64,000 nucleotides of DNA from Brevundimonas variabilis (GTDB lineage Bacteria > Pseudomonadota > Alphaproteobacteria > Caulobacterales > Caulobacteraceae), in NCBI RefSeq assembly GCF_014199945.1, contig NZ_JACHOR010000003.1, forward strand, positions 124,001 through 188,000, given 5' to 3'. The position numbers and the translations under genes are program-made. Below, in pieces: positions 52,549 to 60,891 of the stretch; the stretch's first letter is position 1, and each line of letters starts with the position of its first letter. Below the pieces are notes generated by a model. The model did no database searches. It saw nothing but the letters and a program-made list of their open reading frames with translations, and was not told the origin of the DNA.

Positions 52549-52579
52549 TTGACTCCGTATCATGCTACGGAACTTAAGG
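52549..52579 (+). promoter_or_regulatory. MerR-type promoter with 19-bp spacer
   Basis: A -35 TTGACT at 52549-52554 and a -10-like TTAAGG at 52574-52579 are 19 bases apart. Between them TCCGTA and TACGGA form an inverted repeat around TCATGC. A long spacer with a central dyad is diagnostic of promoters activated by DNA untwisting by MerR-family proteins. It lies 2 bases ahead of the regulator's own start, pointing toward the Grx-MauE gene. Confidence 0.75.
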
Positions 52580-52614
52580 AGTGCGCCTCGGATTTGAAGA
52601 TCACGGAGGCTGCA

Positions 52615-53379
52615 ATGACCAAGACCGCCATCATCCACCGCATGGTGATGCCCGACCACACCTGCCCCTGGGGGCTCAAGGCCCGTCATCTGCTGAAAAG
52701 CCGGGGCTACACGGTTGAGGATCACTGGCTGACGACACGCGAGCAGACCGATGCCTTCAAGGCCGAGCACGGGGTGAAGACTACGCCGCAGGTGTTCATC
52801 GACGGACAGCGGATCGGCGGTCACGACGACCTGCGTCGCTACCTGGGCTTGAAGGTCCGCGACCCCAAGGCGACGACCTATACGCCTGTGCTGGTCGTGT
52901 TTCTGACGACCGCCGTCATGGCCGCGATGCTCAGCCTTGTCGTCTATGGCACGCCGCTGACCGTGCAGGCGGGCGAGTGGTTCATCGCCTTGTCGATGAT
53001 GGTGCTTGGAATGCTGAAACTTCAGAACGTCGAGAGTTTCTCGTCGATGTTCCTGAACTACGATCTGCTGGCGAAGCGGTGGGTCCCCTACGGCAAGGTC
53101 TACCCCTTCGCGGAATTCGGGGCGGGCGCGCTGATGGTGGCGGGCGTCCTGACTTGGCTGTCGGCACCGGTCGCCCTGATCATCGGGGGCATCGGCGCAG
53201 TTTCGGTGTTCAAGGCCGTCTATATCGACAAGCGGGAGCTCAAATGCGCCTGCGTCGGCGGCGACAGCAATGTGCCGCTCGGCTTCCTGTCCCTGACCGA
53301 GAACCTGATGATGATCGCGATGGCGGTGTGGATGCTGGCGATGGAGATCAGCCTGATCAGCGCGCCGATGCTCATGTGA
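52615..53379 (+). CDS. Glutaredoxin domain fused to MauE/DoxX-like membrane protein
   Basis: 254 residues from ATG 52615 (ggagg upstream). Residues 1-80 are a glutaredoxin-like domain: DHTCPWGLKARHLLKSRGY has Cys-Pro but no second active-site Cys, and VKTTPQVFIDGQRIGGHDDL has the cis-Pro and GSH site. Residues about 88-250 have four hydrophobic segments and the MauE/DoxX-like KVYPFAEFGAGALMVAGVL, plus a CAC motif in KRELKCACVGGDSNVPLGF. It may move electrons or metals across the inner membrane. It is likely induced by the CueR-like regulator. Confidence 0.82.
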   Translation: MTKTAIIHRMVMPDHTCPWGLKARHLLKSRGYTVEDHWLTTREQTDAFKAEHGVKTTPQVFIDGQRIGGHDDLRRYLGLKVRDPKATTYTPVLVVFLTTAVMAAMLSLVVYGTPLTVQAGEWFIALSMMVLGMLKLQNVESFSSMFLNYDLLAKRWVPYGKVYPFAEFGAGALMVAGVLTWLSAPVALIIGGIGAVSVFKAVYIDKRELKCACVGGDSNVPLGFLSLTENLMMIAMAVWMLAMEISLISAPMLM

Positions 53380-53556
53380 AATCACGATCTGAGCGTCTGC
53401 TTCAGGCGAGCAGTCAAGGTCCGCAACTGGTGCTTTCCAGACACGCTGATCGCGATGGCTTTGTCTCCCCCCCCACTCGCGCGGCGGTTCAGGACGTCTG
53501 CTGCTCGCGCGGCCGCCAAGAGCCATAGAATGGTGCAGAACCTAGCGGCGGCAGAC

Positions 53557-53586
53557 AAACGGCGCGTCATCACCAACGCGCCGTTT
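53557..53586. terminator. Bidirectional terminator between Grx-MauE and the right-end gene
   Basis: AAACGGCGCGT at 53557-53567 pairs perfectly with ACGCGCCGTTT at 53576-53586 around an 8-base loop. An 11-bp stem between two convergent genes is well placed to stop transcription from both sides. Confidence 0.75.
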
Positions 53587-53590
53587 ACGG

Positions 53591-53764
53591 TCAGCCCCAG
53601 TCCGACAACAGCTTCGCCATGACCATTGACGGGTCTTCAGCGGTGGCCACTTCGACACCATCGACGAGGCCGATGAAGCGGTCGTTCGCGACACAGGGAT
53701 CGACGACGATTGTGATGGTGCGCTCGCCCCTATGAATGATGATCTTGTAGTCTTGGCCTGTCAT
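53591..53764 (-). CDS. Small hypothetical protein at the right end of the element, 57 aa
   Basis: ATG 53764 with ggag 8 bases upstream. The protein is compact and beta-rich (DYKIIIHRGERTITIVVDPC followed by FIGLVDGVEVATAEDP), ending MAKLLSDWG. No family is recognised. It starts 93 bases from the right inverted repeat and reads inward. With the gene at 33422 it shows that both element tips carry small genes unrelated to metals. Confidence 0.65.
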   Translation of the reverse strand: MTGQDYKIIIHRGERTITIVVDPCVANDRFIGLVDGVEVATAEDPSMVMAKLLSDWG

Positions 53765-53856
53765 AGCCGTGCTCCGATGACAGAGGCGTTGTTGCCTCCG
53801 TCATGTCGGGCGCAAGACTCTTGCTACGGTTGGCCCACCGGCAAAGGGACCTGAAT

Positions 53857-53875
53857 TTCAAACTGTGTCAGTGCC
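53857..53875. repeat. Right terminal inverted repeat of the element
   Basis: TTCAAACTGTGTCAGTGCC is the exact complement of the left repeat at 33402-33420. The bases before it (cctgaat) extend the match to about 25 with one indel. Confidence 0.9.
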
Positions 53876-53883
53876 AAGCTAGG
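53876..53883. repeat. Right 8-bp target-site duplication (AAGCTAGG)
   Basis: Identical to 33394-33401. Eight-base duplications are made by IS1-, IS6- and IS1595-type transposition, among others. Confidence 0.9.
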
Positions 53884-54244
53884 GGCTATTATCAGCGCAA
53901 TGGCGCTGTTCGCGCTCCTGTTCTCCAAAGGCCTTTCGGGGCCAGCGCAGGCCATTTTCGGGGGGTACTTGGTCTTCTGGTTCGCCTTCGCCGTGAAGCA
54001 ATGGCCCACCAGCCGCATTCGCCACGACATTTCATACGGCCTTTATCTTTACGGCTGGGTCGTCGGCAGCATCCTGATCTGGATGAACCCAGCCGGAAAC
54101 CCCTGGATCATCGGCTTCCTGACGTTGGCAGGGTCGGTAGCTTGCGGATACCTGAGTTGGGTCCTCGTTGAAGGCCCTGCGATGGATCGCGCCAAAAAGT
54201 GGCTGGCCAACCGGCAAGAGCGGCTGGCTTTGAAGCTCGCCTAG
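53876..54244 (+). pseudogene. Acyltransferase-3 family gene, 3' part (interrupted)
   Basis: Reading from the duplication, aag-cta-ggg-gct continues as IISAMALFALLFSKGL, then FGGYLVFWFAFAVKQWPTSR, DISYGLYLYGWVVGSILIW and LSWVLVEGPAMDRAKKW. This is the usual end of acyltransferase-3 proteins (DISYGLYLYGxP and VExP). With the part at 32715-33401 it makes a protein of about 350 residues with about ten transmembrane helices. An ATG at 53900 could start a partial product, but it would lack the catalytic N-terminal half. Confidence 0.88.
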
Positions 54245-54694
54245 GCCAAGCGTACTTCCCCACAACTGGCTGAACCAACCGTGCGATCGGCGCGGCAATG
54301 ACCCATGCCCAATAAGAGCCTGCCATGACCCTTCATATCTATGAGGGCCGTCGCGGCTTGTCCGTTCGCAAACAGTGGCGCGGGCGGATGATGGCCCGGA
54401 CGTTCCCGTCATCGCCAACTGCGGCGAGGGCTGATCGAACCGCACAAACCATCTGCGCGCGCGATATCTGTTCGATTGGAACCCGACCGGGCCTGCCTGA
54501 GGCAATGACCGGAAGTGCCCTCCGTTTGAAGACTCCTAGAAGACGATCAGCACACTGCCAGGAACTATCAGGAAAGACAGCCAACTGGCCCATGCACTTC
54601 ATCTGGAGTTGACATCCTCGACCGCCCCCCCCTACGACCAAAGTTGTCAGCAGGAGCCGACGGCCTTTCCCGTACCGGACCAAGCAGCGATTTG
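54245..54694. other. Intergenic interval, no supported gene
   Basis: Overlapping open frames at 54325-54612 (+) and 54339-54683 (-) share the same DNA, and neither has a family or convincing composition. No terminator seen. It separates the broken acyltransferase from a rightward glycosyltransferase. Confidence 0.4.
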
Positions 54695-55687
54695 ATGCCG
54701 AAGCTCTCGATCCTGATGCCGACCTACAATGGCGCAGAGTTCCTTGCCGAACAGGTCGACTCCATCCTTGCTCAGGACGATGCCGATTTCGAACTAATCA
54801 TCATCGATGATGGGTCATCGGATGGCACGGATGATCTGTCGCGACAGCACGCCCAGCTCGACCGGCGCATCAAGGTCCTGCCATCCAAGGGAAACAAGGG
54901 GCAAAATGCCCGGCTTGCGGAACTGCTTGGCGTCGCATCAGGCGAGTATGTAGCCGTGTCCGATCAGGATGACATCTGGGCCAGGGATCGTAACTCGAGG
55001 CTTTTCGAAGCGATGGATGGTCGCCCCACGGCTTTCGGACGTTCAGAGCTGATCGATCGTAACGGTCAGCCTCTGGGAAAGACGCTGCTGGATGCCTTGA
55101 ACCTGAGTTATTCAAACGAACGCCGGCTACAGGCCATTTTCGATCCGATGTTCTCCGCCCACGCCATGATCACAAAACGAGAGGCCTTTAATGTCGCCAG
55201 CCTTTCGTCCGCTCTGCCATTCGATTGGTTGATTGCACTGGACTCCATGTTCTCGGGAGGGGTGGCTTATGTCGATGATGCCGTCGTCTTCCACAGGATC
55301 CATGGCGGCAATCAAGTCAACAAAATCAAAACCTCCATTGATCGGTTGACGACATCCCAGATTCGGAACGCCATATGCTTTCAAACGCCGGACCGCGTGA
55401 AGTTGTGGCTGACGCTGGACTACCTGGGACGTTCAAGCGTGATCCCGAGGGAGCGAAGCAAGGCTTTCTCAGAGCTTGCCGCCCACGCCTATTCGGCCTG
55501 GTTCTCCTACTGGCGTCCATTTCGTCACGACGGAGGCCTGAACAAGGCCTTGAAGGAAAACCTTCTGCAGTATGCGGGCGGACCGTCGGATTTCGTGATG
55601 TTCTCCCGACGTATTGATGCACTGACCGACGTCCTGATCAGCCCATCGATCGCAGCCGAAATCTTCAGGCAGATAAAACGCAAATAA
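54695..55687 (+). CDS. Glycosyltransferase family 2 (rhamnosyl/galactosyl-type)
   Basis: 330 residues from ATG 54695. The GT-A signature is LSILMPTYNGAEFLAEQV, then FELIIIDDGSSDGTDDL and the DxD-like VSDQDDIW. The length and C-terminal helices match the WbbL/RfbG-like group in O-antigen and capsule clusters. It should add a sugar from a nucleotide donor to the growing repeat unit at the inner membrane. Rhamnose is plausible given rml genes in the cluster but unproven. Confidence 0.85.
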   Translation: MPKLSILMPTYNGAEFLAEQVDSILAQDDADFELIIIDDGSSDGTDDLSRQHAQLDRRIKVLPSKGNKGQNARLAELLGVASGEYVAVSDQDDIWARDRNSRLFEAMDGRPTAFGRSELIDRNGQPLGKTLLDALNLSYSNERRLQAIFDPMFSAHAMITKREAFNVASLSSALPFDWLIALDSMFSGGVAYVDDAVVFHRIHGGNQVNKIKTSIDRLTTSQIRNAICFQTPDRVKLWLTLDYLGRSSVIPRERSKAFSELAAHAYSAWFSYWRPFRHDGGLNKALKENLLQYAGGPSDFVMFSRRIDALTDVLISPSIAAEIFRQIKRK

Positions 55688-55803
55688 GGATTACCTGCCG
55701 TCAGCCGAACTCTGTCATCCTGATCCGGCATCTCGCAGATCGATTTCGGCATACTCCTTGCTAGACCGATTGGGTTCGCTCGTAAGCGGCATAGGCTCTC
55801 TTG

Positions 55804-56682
55804 ATGTCGCATCCTTCTGAAAAAAAGAACAAGCACCTTTTCGGCCCCCTCCGGGTGGTGAAGGCCGCTGCCACGCTCTCCAAAGCCCGCGACATACCCT
55901 TCAAATGGCATCGGGAACCAATAATAGAGGCTGGGCGCAAGGTCTGTCTGTTCGTGTCCTATGCCCCGAGCTCATCCGTCCCGGCGCATGCCATTCAACT
56001 CGCGCGGGCGTGGGAGGCACAAGGCTACGACGTCGTTTTACTGGTGAATGCGGATGATGTCTGCACTCTGGGCCTTTCGACCATTCCGGACAGTTTTGCT
56101 GGCGTCATGGTCCGTGAGAACCGCGGCTACGATTTTGGAGCTTGGGCGACAGCCCTAACAACGATATCGGGTCTGGCAGATGCGTCGCATGTCGTGATCG
56201 GCAATGACAGCGTCTATGGGCCGCTTGATCGGTTTGCGGAATTCGTCGGCCGACTTGAGCAATGCGATGCCGATATCGTCGGCGCGACATCCAGTTACGA
56301 CGTTACATTTCACCTGCAGAGCTACGTCCTTCTGTTCAAGGCCAAGGCCCTGAAGTCCGCGGCTTTCTGGCGTTTCTGGGGCTCGGTATGGGCCGGCGAT
56401 CGCAGGCATGCGATCCACTTCTACGAGCTCCGTTTTACCAAGCTCATGATACAGACTGGCCTAACCTGCGCTGCCCTGTTTCCAAGCGAACCCGGAAGCC
56501 CGTCCCTCAACCCTACACACAGTCAGTGGTACAAACTGATCGAGCAGGGATTTCCGTTCCTGAAGGCCGATGGCGTGCGCTCCGGGCTCCTTGCGGCCGG
56601 GCCTCAAAGCTGGAGCGAGGTCTATCAGGAAAACGGCGGCGACATCGATGTCGTCCTGCGGCATGTGAAATCGCGAGCATAG
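55804..56682 (+). CDS. RgpF-like (rhamnan synthesis F) protein
   Basis: 292 residues from ATG 55804. It holds the RgpF-family segments VCLFVSYAPSSSVPAHAIQL, VMVRENRGYDFGAWATALTT, VVIGNDSVYGPL and QSYVLLFKAKAL. The family is linked to rhamnose-containing polysaccharides, where it is thought to act as a glycosyltransferase. It follows the GT2 gene by 116 bases on the same strand. Substrate inferred only from family and the rml genes. Confidence 0.85.
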   Translation: MSHPSEKKNKHLFGPLRVVKAAATLSKARDIPFKWHREPIIEAGRKVCLFVSYAPSSSVPAHAIQLARAWEAQGYDVVLLVNADDVCTLGLSTIPDSFAGVMVRENRGYDFGAWATALTTISGLADASHVVIGNDSVYGPLDRFAEFVGRLEQCDADIVGATSSYDVTFHLQSYVLLFKAKALKSAAFWRFWGSVWAGDRRHAIHFYELRFTKLMIQTGLTCAALFPSEPGSPSLNPTHSQWYKLIEQGFPFLKADGVRSGLLAAGPQSWSEVYQENGGDIDVVLRHVKSRA

Positions 56683-56890
56683 CCATGGCGACTTGGCCGG
56701 ACGGGCGAGCATTCCCAAAGGTGTGCCCAGATGATGGATTTCCTCTGCCTCACGAGGCTGGAGGCCCGCCTCCCCCTTTCTCGCTAACGGGCAAGGCGAC
56801 CACGTCCTCGGTGGAAAACATGCTGCGTCTTCGGGTTTGTTCCGCTAGTCAGGCGTGCCGATCTCCAATCCGCAAAGAGACCCCTCACTG

Positions 56891-58333
56891 ATGTCCGTCA
56901 GGAAAGCACTGGCCTGGGCATTCTCTGCTCAATTCGTAACATTTACAGCCGGTTTCATCGGGTCGATCGCCATTGCCCGCTTGCTCGGTCCCGCCGAAAT
57001 GGGTGTCTATGCCGTTGCGGTGGCGGTGGTCGGCGTCCTTGGCATCTTCGCTACCTTTGGCGTGAGTAGCTACGTCACTAAAGAGGTGGACCTTACCGAG
57101 GACAAACTGGCATCGGCCTTCACGGTCAACGCCTTGATCAATGTCATGATGGCCATGCTGCTGTTTGCAGGCAGCTTTGTCGTCCCAGAGCTCATGAGGA
57201 GCGACGATGTGGGTCCGCTGCTCAGGCTGCTGGCCATCCAGCCCCTGATCGGCCTGTTCGATTTCAGGCCGATGGCCATGATGCAGCGGCATATGAAGTT
57301 CGGGAAACTGGCCTACATCAGCGCGCCCCTCGCTGTGGCAGGACTTGTCATCAGCGTGACGCTCGCGAGCCGCGGGTTCAGTTTCTACAGCATGGCGTAC
57401 GCCGCTCTTGCGACATCCACCGCTGGCATGATTGCCGCCAACGTACTGGGCCGCGAGTATGTCAGTCTTCGCCTGTCGTTGACACACTGGCGCGAGTTGT
57501 CGTCCTTCGGGCTGAAGATCATGTCGGTCAGCGGGGTCGCCCAAGGCGCTCAGCGCATTTCTGACCTGGTCCTCGCCAGGGTCCTCGGGATCGAGGCCTT
57601 GGGCATTTTTTCCCGCGCGTCGAACCTGTCCAATATGATCTTCTTCAACCTGTACGGAACTGCGACGCGAGTGGCCTTTGTCAACCTGTCCGAGGAATTC
57701 CGGAAGACGGGTGAACTGGGGCCTGTGTTCTTGCGATCGCTGGAATTGATAATGGGCGTGATGTGGCCCCTGCTCGCAGGCATCGCTGTCCTGTCTGGCC
57801 CGATGATCTACATCCTGTACGGAGAGCAATGGCTGGCTGCAGCGCTGCCATTGTCGATCTTGATGATTGCGCAGTGCATCGCGCTCTGTTTCGGCATGAA
57901 CTGGGAACTGTTCGTTCTGCGTGGCGAGGTTGGCCGTCAGTCAAAGTATGAAATCATTCGAAGTGTTCTGGGCACCCTAGCCTTTGCGTTTGGATCGATA
58001 TTCGGCCTAGTTACTGCAGCGCTCGGCCGGGTCGTAGAGACATTGATCGGCCTGTTTTTGTACTATCCTCACGTCCAGCGGTTAGCGCGCGTCCGGCCAT
58101 CCCAGGTTTCTGCCGTCTATCAGAAATCCGCCGCCCTCACTTTCGTCGCTGTTGGTCCGTCCTTTGTCCTCATGGCGGCCTGCGGCTGGTCGCCGTCAAC
58201 GCCGATTTGGTCGATCCTTGTTGCCGTGGGGATCGGTGTTGCTGGCTGGATCCTCCTCCTCAGGAAAGTTGGGCACCCGATCTATGGCGAGTTCGAGCGC
58301 GTCTATTCCCGTTTCCGGCATGGAGCCCGCTAA
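56891..58333 (+). CDS. Polysaccharide repeat-unit flippase (Wzx/MOP family)
   Basis: 480 residues from ATG 56891; an upstream in-frame start at 56855 adds 12 polar residues. About 12-14 hydrophobic segments cover the length, opening with AWAFSAQFVTFTAGFIGSIA and RLLGPAEMGVYAVAVAVVG, the usual start of MOP/Wzx proteins. It would move lipid-linked repeat units across the inner membrane. A Wzy polymerase was not found in the window; it may lie outside or be among the lost genes. Confidence 0.88.
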   Translation: MSVRKALAWAFSAQFVTFTAGFIGSIAIARLLGPAEMGVYAVAVAVVGVLGIFATFGVSSYVTKEVDLTEDKLASAFTVNALINVMMAMLLFAGSFVVPELMRSDDVGPLLRLLAIQPLIGLFDFRPMAMMQRHMKFGKLAYISAPLAVAGLVISVTLASRGFSFYSMAYAALATSTAGMIAANVLGREYVSLRLSLTHWRELSSFGLKIMSVSGVAQGAQRISDLVLARVLGIEALGIFSRASNLSNMIFFNLYGTATRVAFVNLSEEFRKTGELGPVFLRSLELIMGVMWPLLAGIAVLSGPMIYILYGEQWLAAALPLSILMIAQCIALCFGMNWELFVLRGEVGRQSKYEIIRSVLGTLAFAFGSIFGLVTAALGRVVETLIGLFLYYPHVQRLARVRPSQVSAVYQKSAALTFVAVGPSFVLMAACGWSPSTPIWSILVAVGIGVAGWILLLRKVGHPIYGEFERVYSRFRHGAR

Positions 58334-58414
58334 TCTAGAGCCGCCAGCCAGGCGTGTTGGAACTCCATGACCCAATGCACCGCCCTCTTCAGGCACATGC
58401 CTTGGCGTCCGCGC

Positions 58415-59311
58415 CTATAATCTGGCAGCAAGCTCGCGGATTTCCGGTGGACAGTCACCAAAGCGACGAAAGACGTAATCCCTTATAGCCGCCCACAGCG
58501 CTTTACGGGTCGCCTGCATCGGTGCATGGCGGGCAGACCACTGTGCCTGCCGGAGACCTCGAAAAAGGCGCCTCAAATCAGAGTTTTTCTCGAGAAATAG
58601 CAGGCGATTGCGTTGAAGGAAGTATGCCTGCAGGGGAGACGCAATATGGCCAAGCGACTTACTGCTCTGATGATAGACAATCGCATCCCTTACAATGATA
58701 CTCGAAAAACCTTTTCTTGTTGCTCGATAACATAAGTCTGTTTCCTCGTAGGTGAGGAAAAATCTCTCATCAAAAACATTCATTTCAATAAAATATTCGG
58801 CTCGCGCAAATAAAGCTGCGCCAAATATAAAATCAGTACTGATTAATGGCTTAAGAAGTTGATCTTTATCGATCGGATAATCAAACCATTTTGGGATACC
58901 ATCTTGATCGGTCCGACTCCCAAAAAATTGATACTCTCGGGATTGCGCAAAAAGAACTGCACAACCAAAAAATATTCTCTGCGAACCTTCGGCGTGCTGC
59001 AGGAGCACATCTAGCGTGTCTGGTTCGACGACGGCGTCATTGTTCAGCAGGAAGACGAATTCGCATTGCTCTTCACTGGCTCTAAGGATGCCGATATTGC
59101 ATGCGCCAGCAAACCCGTCGTTACGCGTGTTTTCAATCAGGGTCGTTTTTGTCAATCCTCTGAGATGATTGACAGAGTCGTCGGATGACGCGTTGTCCAC
59201 AACGTACAGATGCCAGTCCTGCTGCCGCGAGGCTTGCAGGGACGCATGAGCCGATAGAGTGTCCTCCCAGCCGTTCCAGTTGACGACCACGACGGCAATT
59301 TTGGTAGGCAT
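58415..59311 (-). CDS. Glycosyltransferase family 2 (rhamnosyltransferase-like)
   Basis: 298 residues. KIAVVVVNWNGWEDTLSAHA, LYVVDNASSDDSVNHL, then NDGFAGACNIGI and FVFLLNNDAVVEPDTL (DxD-equivalent NDA) are typical of WbbL-like rhamnosyltransferases. MNVFDERFFLTYEETDLCYR is the acceptor-side motif. The base composition in the middle (58650-58950) is visibly more AT-rich than in neighbouring genes, hinting at separate origin. It is convergent with the flippase. Confidence 0.88.
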   Translation of the reverse strand: MPTKIAVVVVNWNGWEDTLSAHASLQASRQQDWHLYVVDNASSDDSVNHLRGLTKTTLIENTRNDGFAGACNIGILRASEEQCEFVFLLNNDAVVEPDTLDVLLQHAEGSQRIFFGCAVLFAQSREYQFFGSRTDQDGIPKWFDYPIDKDQLLKPLISTDFIFGAALFARAEYFIEMNVFDERFFLTYEETDLCYRATRKGFSSIIVRDAIVYHQSSKSLGHIASPLQAYFLQRNRLLFLEKNSDLRRLFRGLRQAQWSARHAPMQATRKALWAAIRDYVFRRFGDCPPEIRELAARL

Positions 59312-59491
59312 GCCATCTTTTCCAGCAATGTCACGAGCAAACGTCTGCTACCACGTGATTATGAGGTCCACCACATGCTGTGGACCATTGACGACGCACC
59401 GCGTGCGTTGTTTCCCCGACTTGGTCACCAAGCGGCAAGCTACGCATTGAAGCGACCCTGCGAGCCTGGCGGAGCGCTTTCTTTCCCCGCC

Positions 59492-60649
59492 TTAAAAACT
59501 CGTCTGCGTGGACTGGCCCATCGATTGAGTGCGTGAACCCGCCATGATCAAAGTGACTTCTGTTACATGCAGAGCAAGTTTGGCGTGCCGGCTTGACCAC
59601 TTACCTTCTCTCAGGGCCTGAGCCTGGGCGGAAGGACCTCGCGCATAGTCTAATCGGCCCGGGTGCCCCAGCGGCACGTGGTAATGGGGACGGCCAAAAC
59701 GAACCGATCGTCGGCGTAAGGAGAGGGGGAGCCTTCGACTGACTGCCTGCCAGAATCCCCCAAGGCCGGTCGTGGGGACCATTTGGTTTGTCCGCTCAAG
59801 AAAGACCTGAGACCGCGTATCCCATCCATCGGCAACGGTCAGAACGCCATCGTCCCCGATGATGCGAAAACTTCGATCTCGAGGGGCAACGAGCCCGCAA
59901 GTAATCCTGGCAACCACGCCATCATCAAACGACAGGCATGAAACCGAAAAATCGTCGGCAAGATCGGTGGCCGGTTTCCCCGTCCCCTTGTCATCGAACT
60001 GACGACTCGCAAAGGCCGTTACGGACCGGACGGGCCCGAACATCTCGCAAAGCCAGGTGACATAGTAGCTCGCGTGCTCAAGCGTGCATCCATTTGCAAA
60101 CTCGTCATCGACTGGCCATGCAGCACCCGAAGCACTGCGCCAGGCTTCACACCCCTTTCGGAACACCATGCCGTCGTCGAGTTCGGCATAGACAAGCCGG
60201 ACCTTCCCAATCTTGCCCGAGGCGATGGCAGCCGCCGCCGCATGAGCGGCCTCACCCAGATAGGTAGCTGGGGCGGCAGTCAATGACAGATTATGTCTCT
60301 CTGCGACCTCTACCAGATGTCTGGCCTGCGCGAGATCAAGTGTCAGTGGCTTTTCACTGTAGACATGCCTACCCGCCTTCAAGGAAGCCAGCGAAACATC
60401 GTAATGGCTAGCGGGGTTAGTGAGGTTGAGGACCATGTCGACGCAAGGATCGCTCAAAAGCGCTCCAAGACTGTCATACGCCCTCAAGCTGTGGAATTGA
60501 CTGAAAGCCAGTAGGCGGGCCGGATCACGATCAAAAACGCCCTGAACTACCAATTCGCGATGATTGAGCAAGGTGGACATGTAAAAGTCCGCCACATAGC
60601 CGCAACCAATCAGTGCAATTCCGGTCGTGTGCTTGATCCTTGAATTCAC
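59492..60649 (-). CDS. Gfo/Idh/MocA-family sugar oxidoreductase
   Basis: 385 residues if started at the GTG at 60649, just ahead of the Rossmann fold; a start at 60769 would add 40 residues without family resemblance. The NAD(P) motif is GIALIGCGYVADFYMSTLL and the catalytic-lysine motif is GRHVYSEKPLTLDLAQAR. LEHASYYVTWLCEMFGPV matches the C-terminal sheet. The family oxidises or reduces sugars or their nucleotide derivatives. In a polysaccharide cluster it probably modifies a nucleotide sugar. Start uncertain. Confidence 0.82.
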   Translation of the reverse strand: MNSRIKHTTGIALIGCGYVADFYMSTLLNHRELVVQGVFDRDPARLLAFSQFHSLRAYDSLGALLSDPCVDMVLNLTNPASHYDVSLASLKAGRHVYSEKPLTLDLAQARHLVEVAERHNLSLTAAPATYLGEAAHAAAAAIASGKIGKVRLVYAELDDGMVFRKGCEAWRSASGAAWPVDDEFANGCTLEHASYYVTWLCEMFGPVRSVTAFASRQFDDKGTGKPATDLADDFSVSCLSFDDGVVARITCGLVAPRDRSFRIIGDDGVLTVADGWDTRSQVFLERTNQMVPTTGLGGFWQAVSRRLPLSLRRRSVRFGRPHYHVPLGHPGRLDYARGPSAQAQALREGKWSSRHAKLALHVTEVTLIMAGSRTQSMGQSTQTSF

Positions 60650-60891
60650 TGCGTGGAGAGAGCCGTCAGGCCCTTGCTCCTTTGTGACCGGTTGGCATTG
60701 TGTTGTCCCGGCAGCTTTTGCGGCAAGGAATGGCTGATGCACGGGTTTTGTGTCATGTGCAACGCACAATCTGTTGCACCCGACACGGCGCTGCCTGACA
60801 CATAGACGTATTGGGCGATGAGCCTCACGCGCTACATGCGGGGATGACGGATTGAGCTTATCAATGTCCGCACTTCAGCATCCGTCCACGG

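Larger units (their letters stand above)
33402..53875. mobile_element. 20.5-kb metal-resistance transposable element
   Basis: The limits come from perfect 19-bp inverted repeats (GGCACTGACACAGTTTGAA) at both tips, extending to about 25 bp with one extra A at the right end. An 8-bp duplication AAGCTAGG flanks the element, and the interrupted acyltransferase can be reconstructed exactly. Inside are a P1B-4 ATPase, CzcCBA, ArsR, CopABCD components, a CnrYXH-like module, a CueR-like regulator with a Grx-MauE fusion, small unknown genes near both ends and one IS1-like transposase at 43613. The transposase is central, not terminal. Whether it moves the whole unit is inferred from TGACAC motifs shared between the tips and its upstream region. 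Confidence 0.88.

Noticed and set aside
53382..53576. 64-codon minus-strand frame next to the right-end small gene
   Set aside because: It would run through the 11-bp bidirectional terminator at 53557-53586 and lacks a ribosome binding site.
33402..53875. Interpretation of the element as Tn3-, Tn7- or ICE-type
   Set aside because: No resolvase, large TnpA, TnsABC, integrase or conjugation genes are present, and the duplication is 8 bp rather than 5 bp.
54325..54683. Overlapping frames on both strands after the broken acyltransferase
   Set aside because: Both use the same DNA and neither has a family or plausible translation signals.
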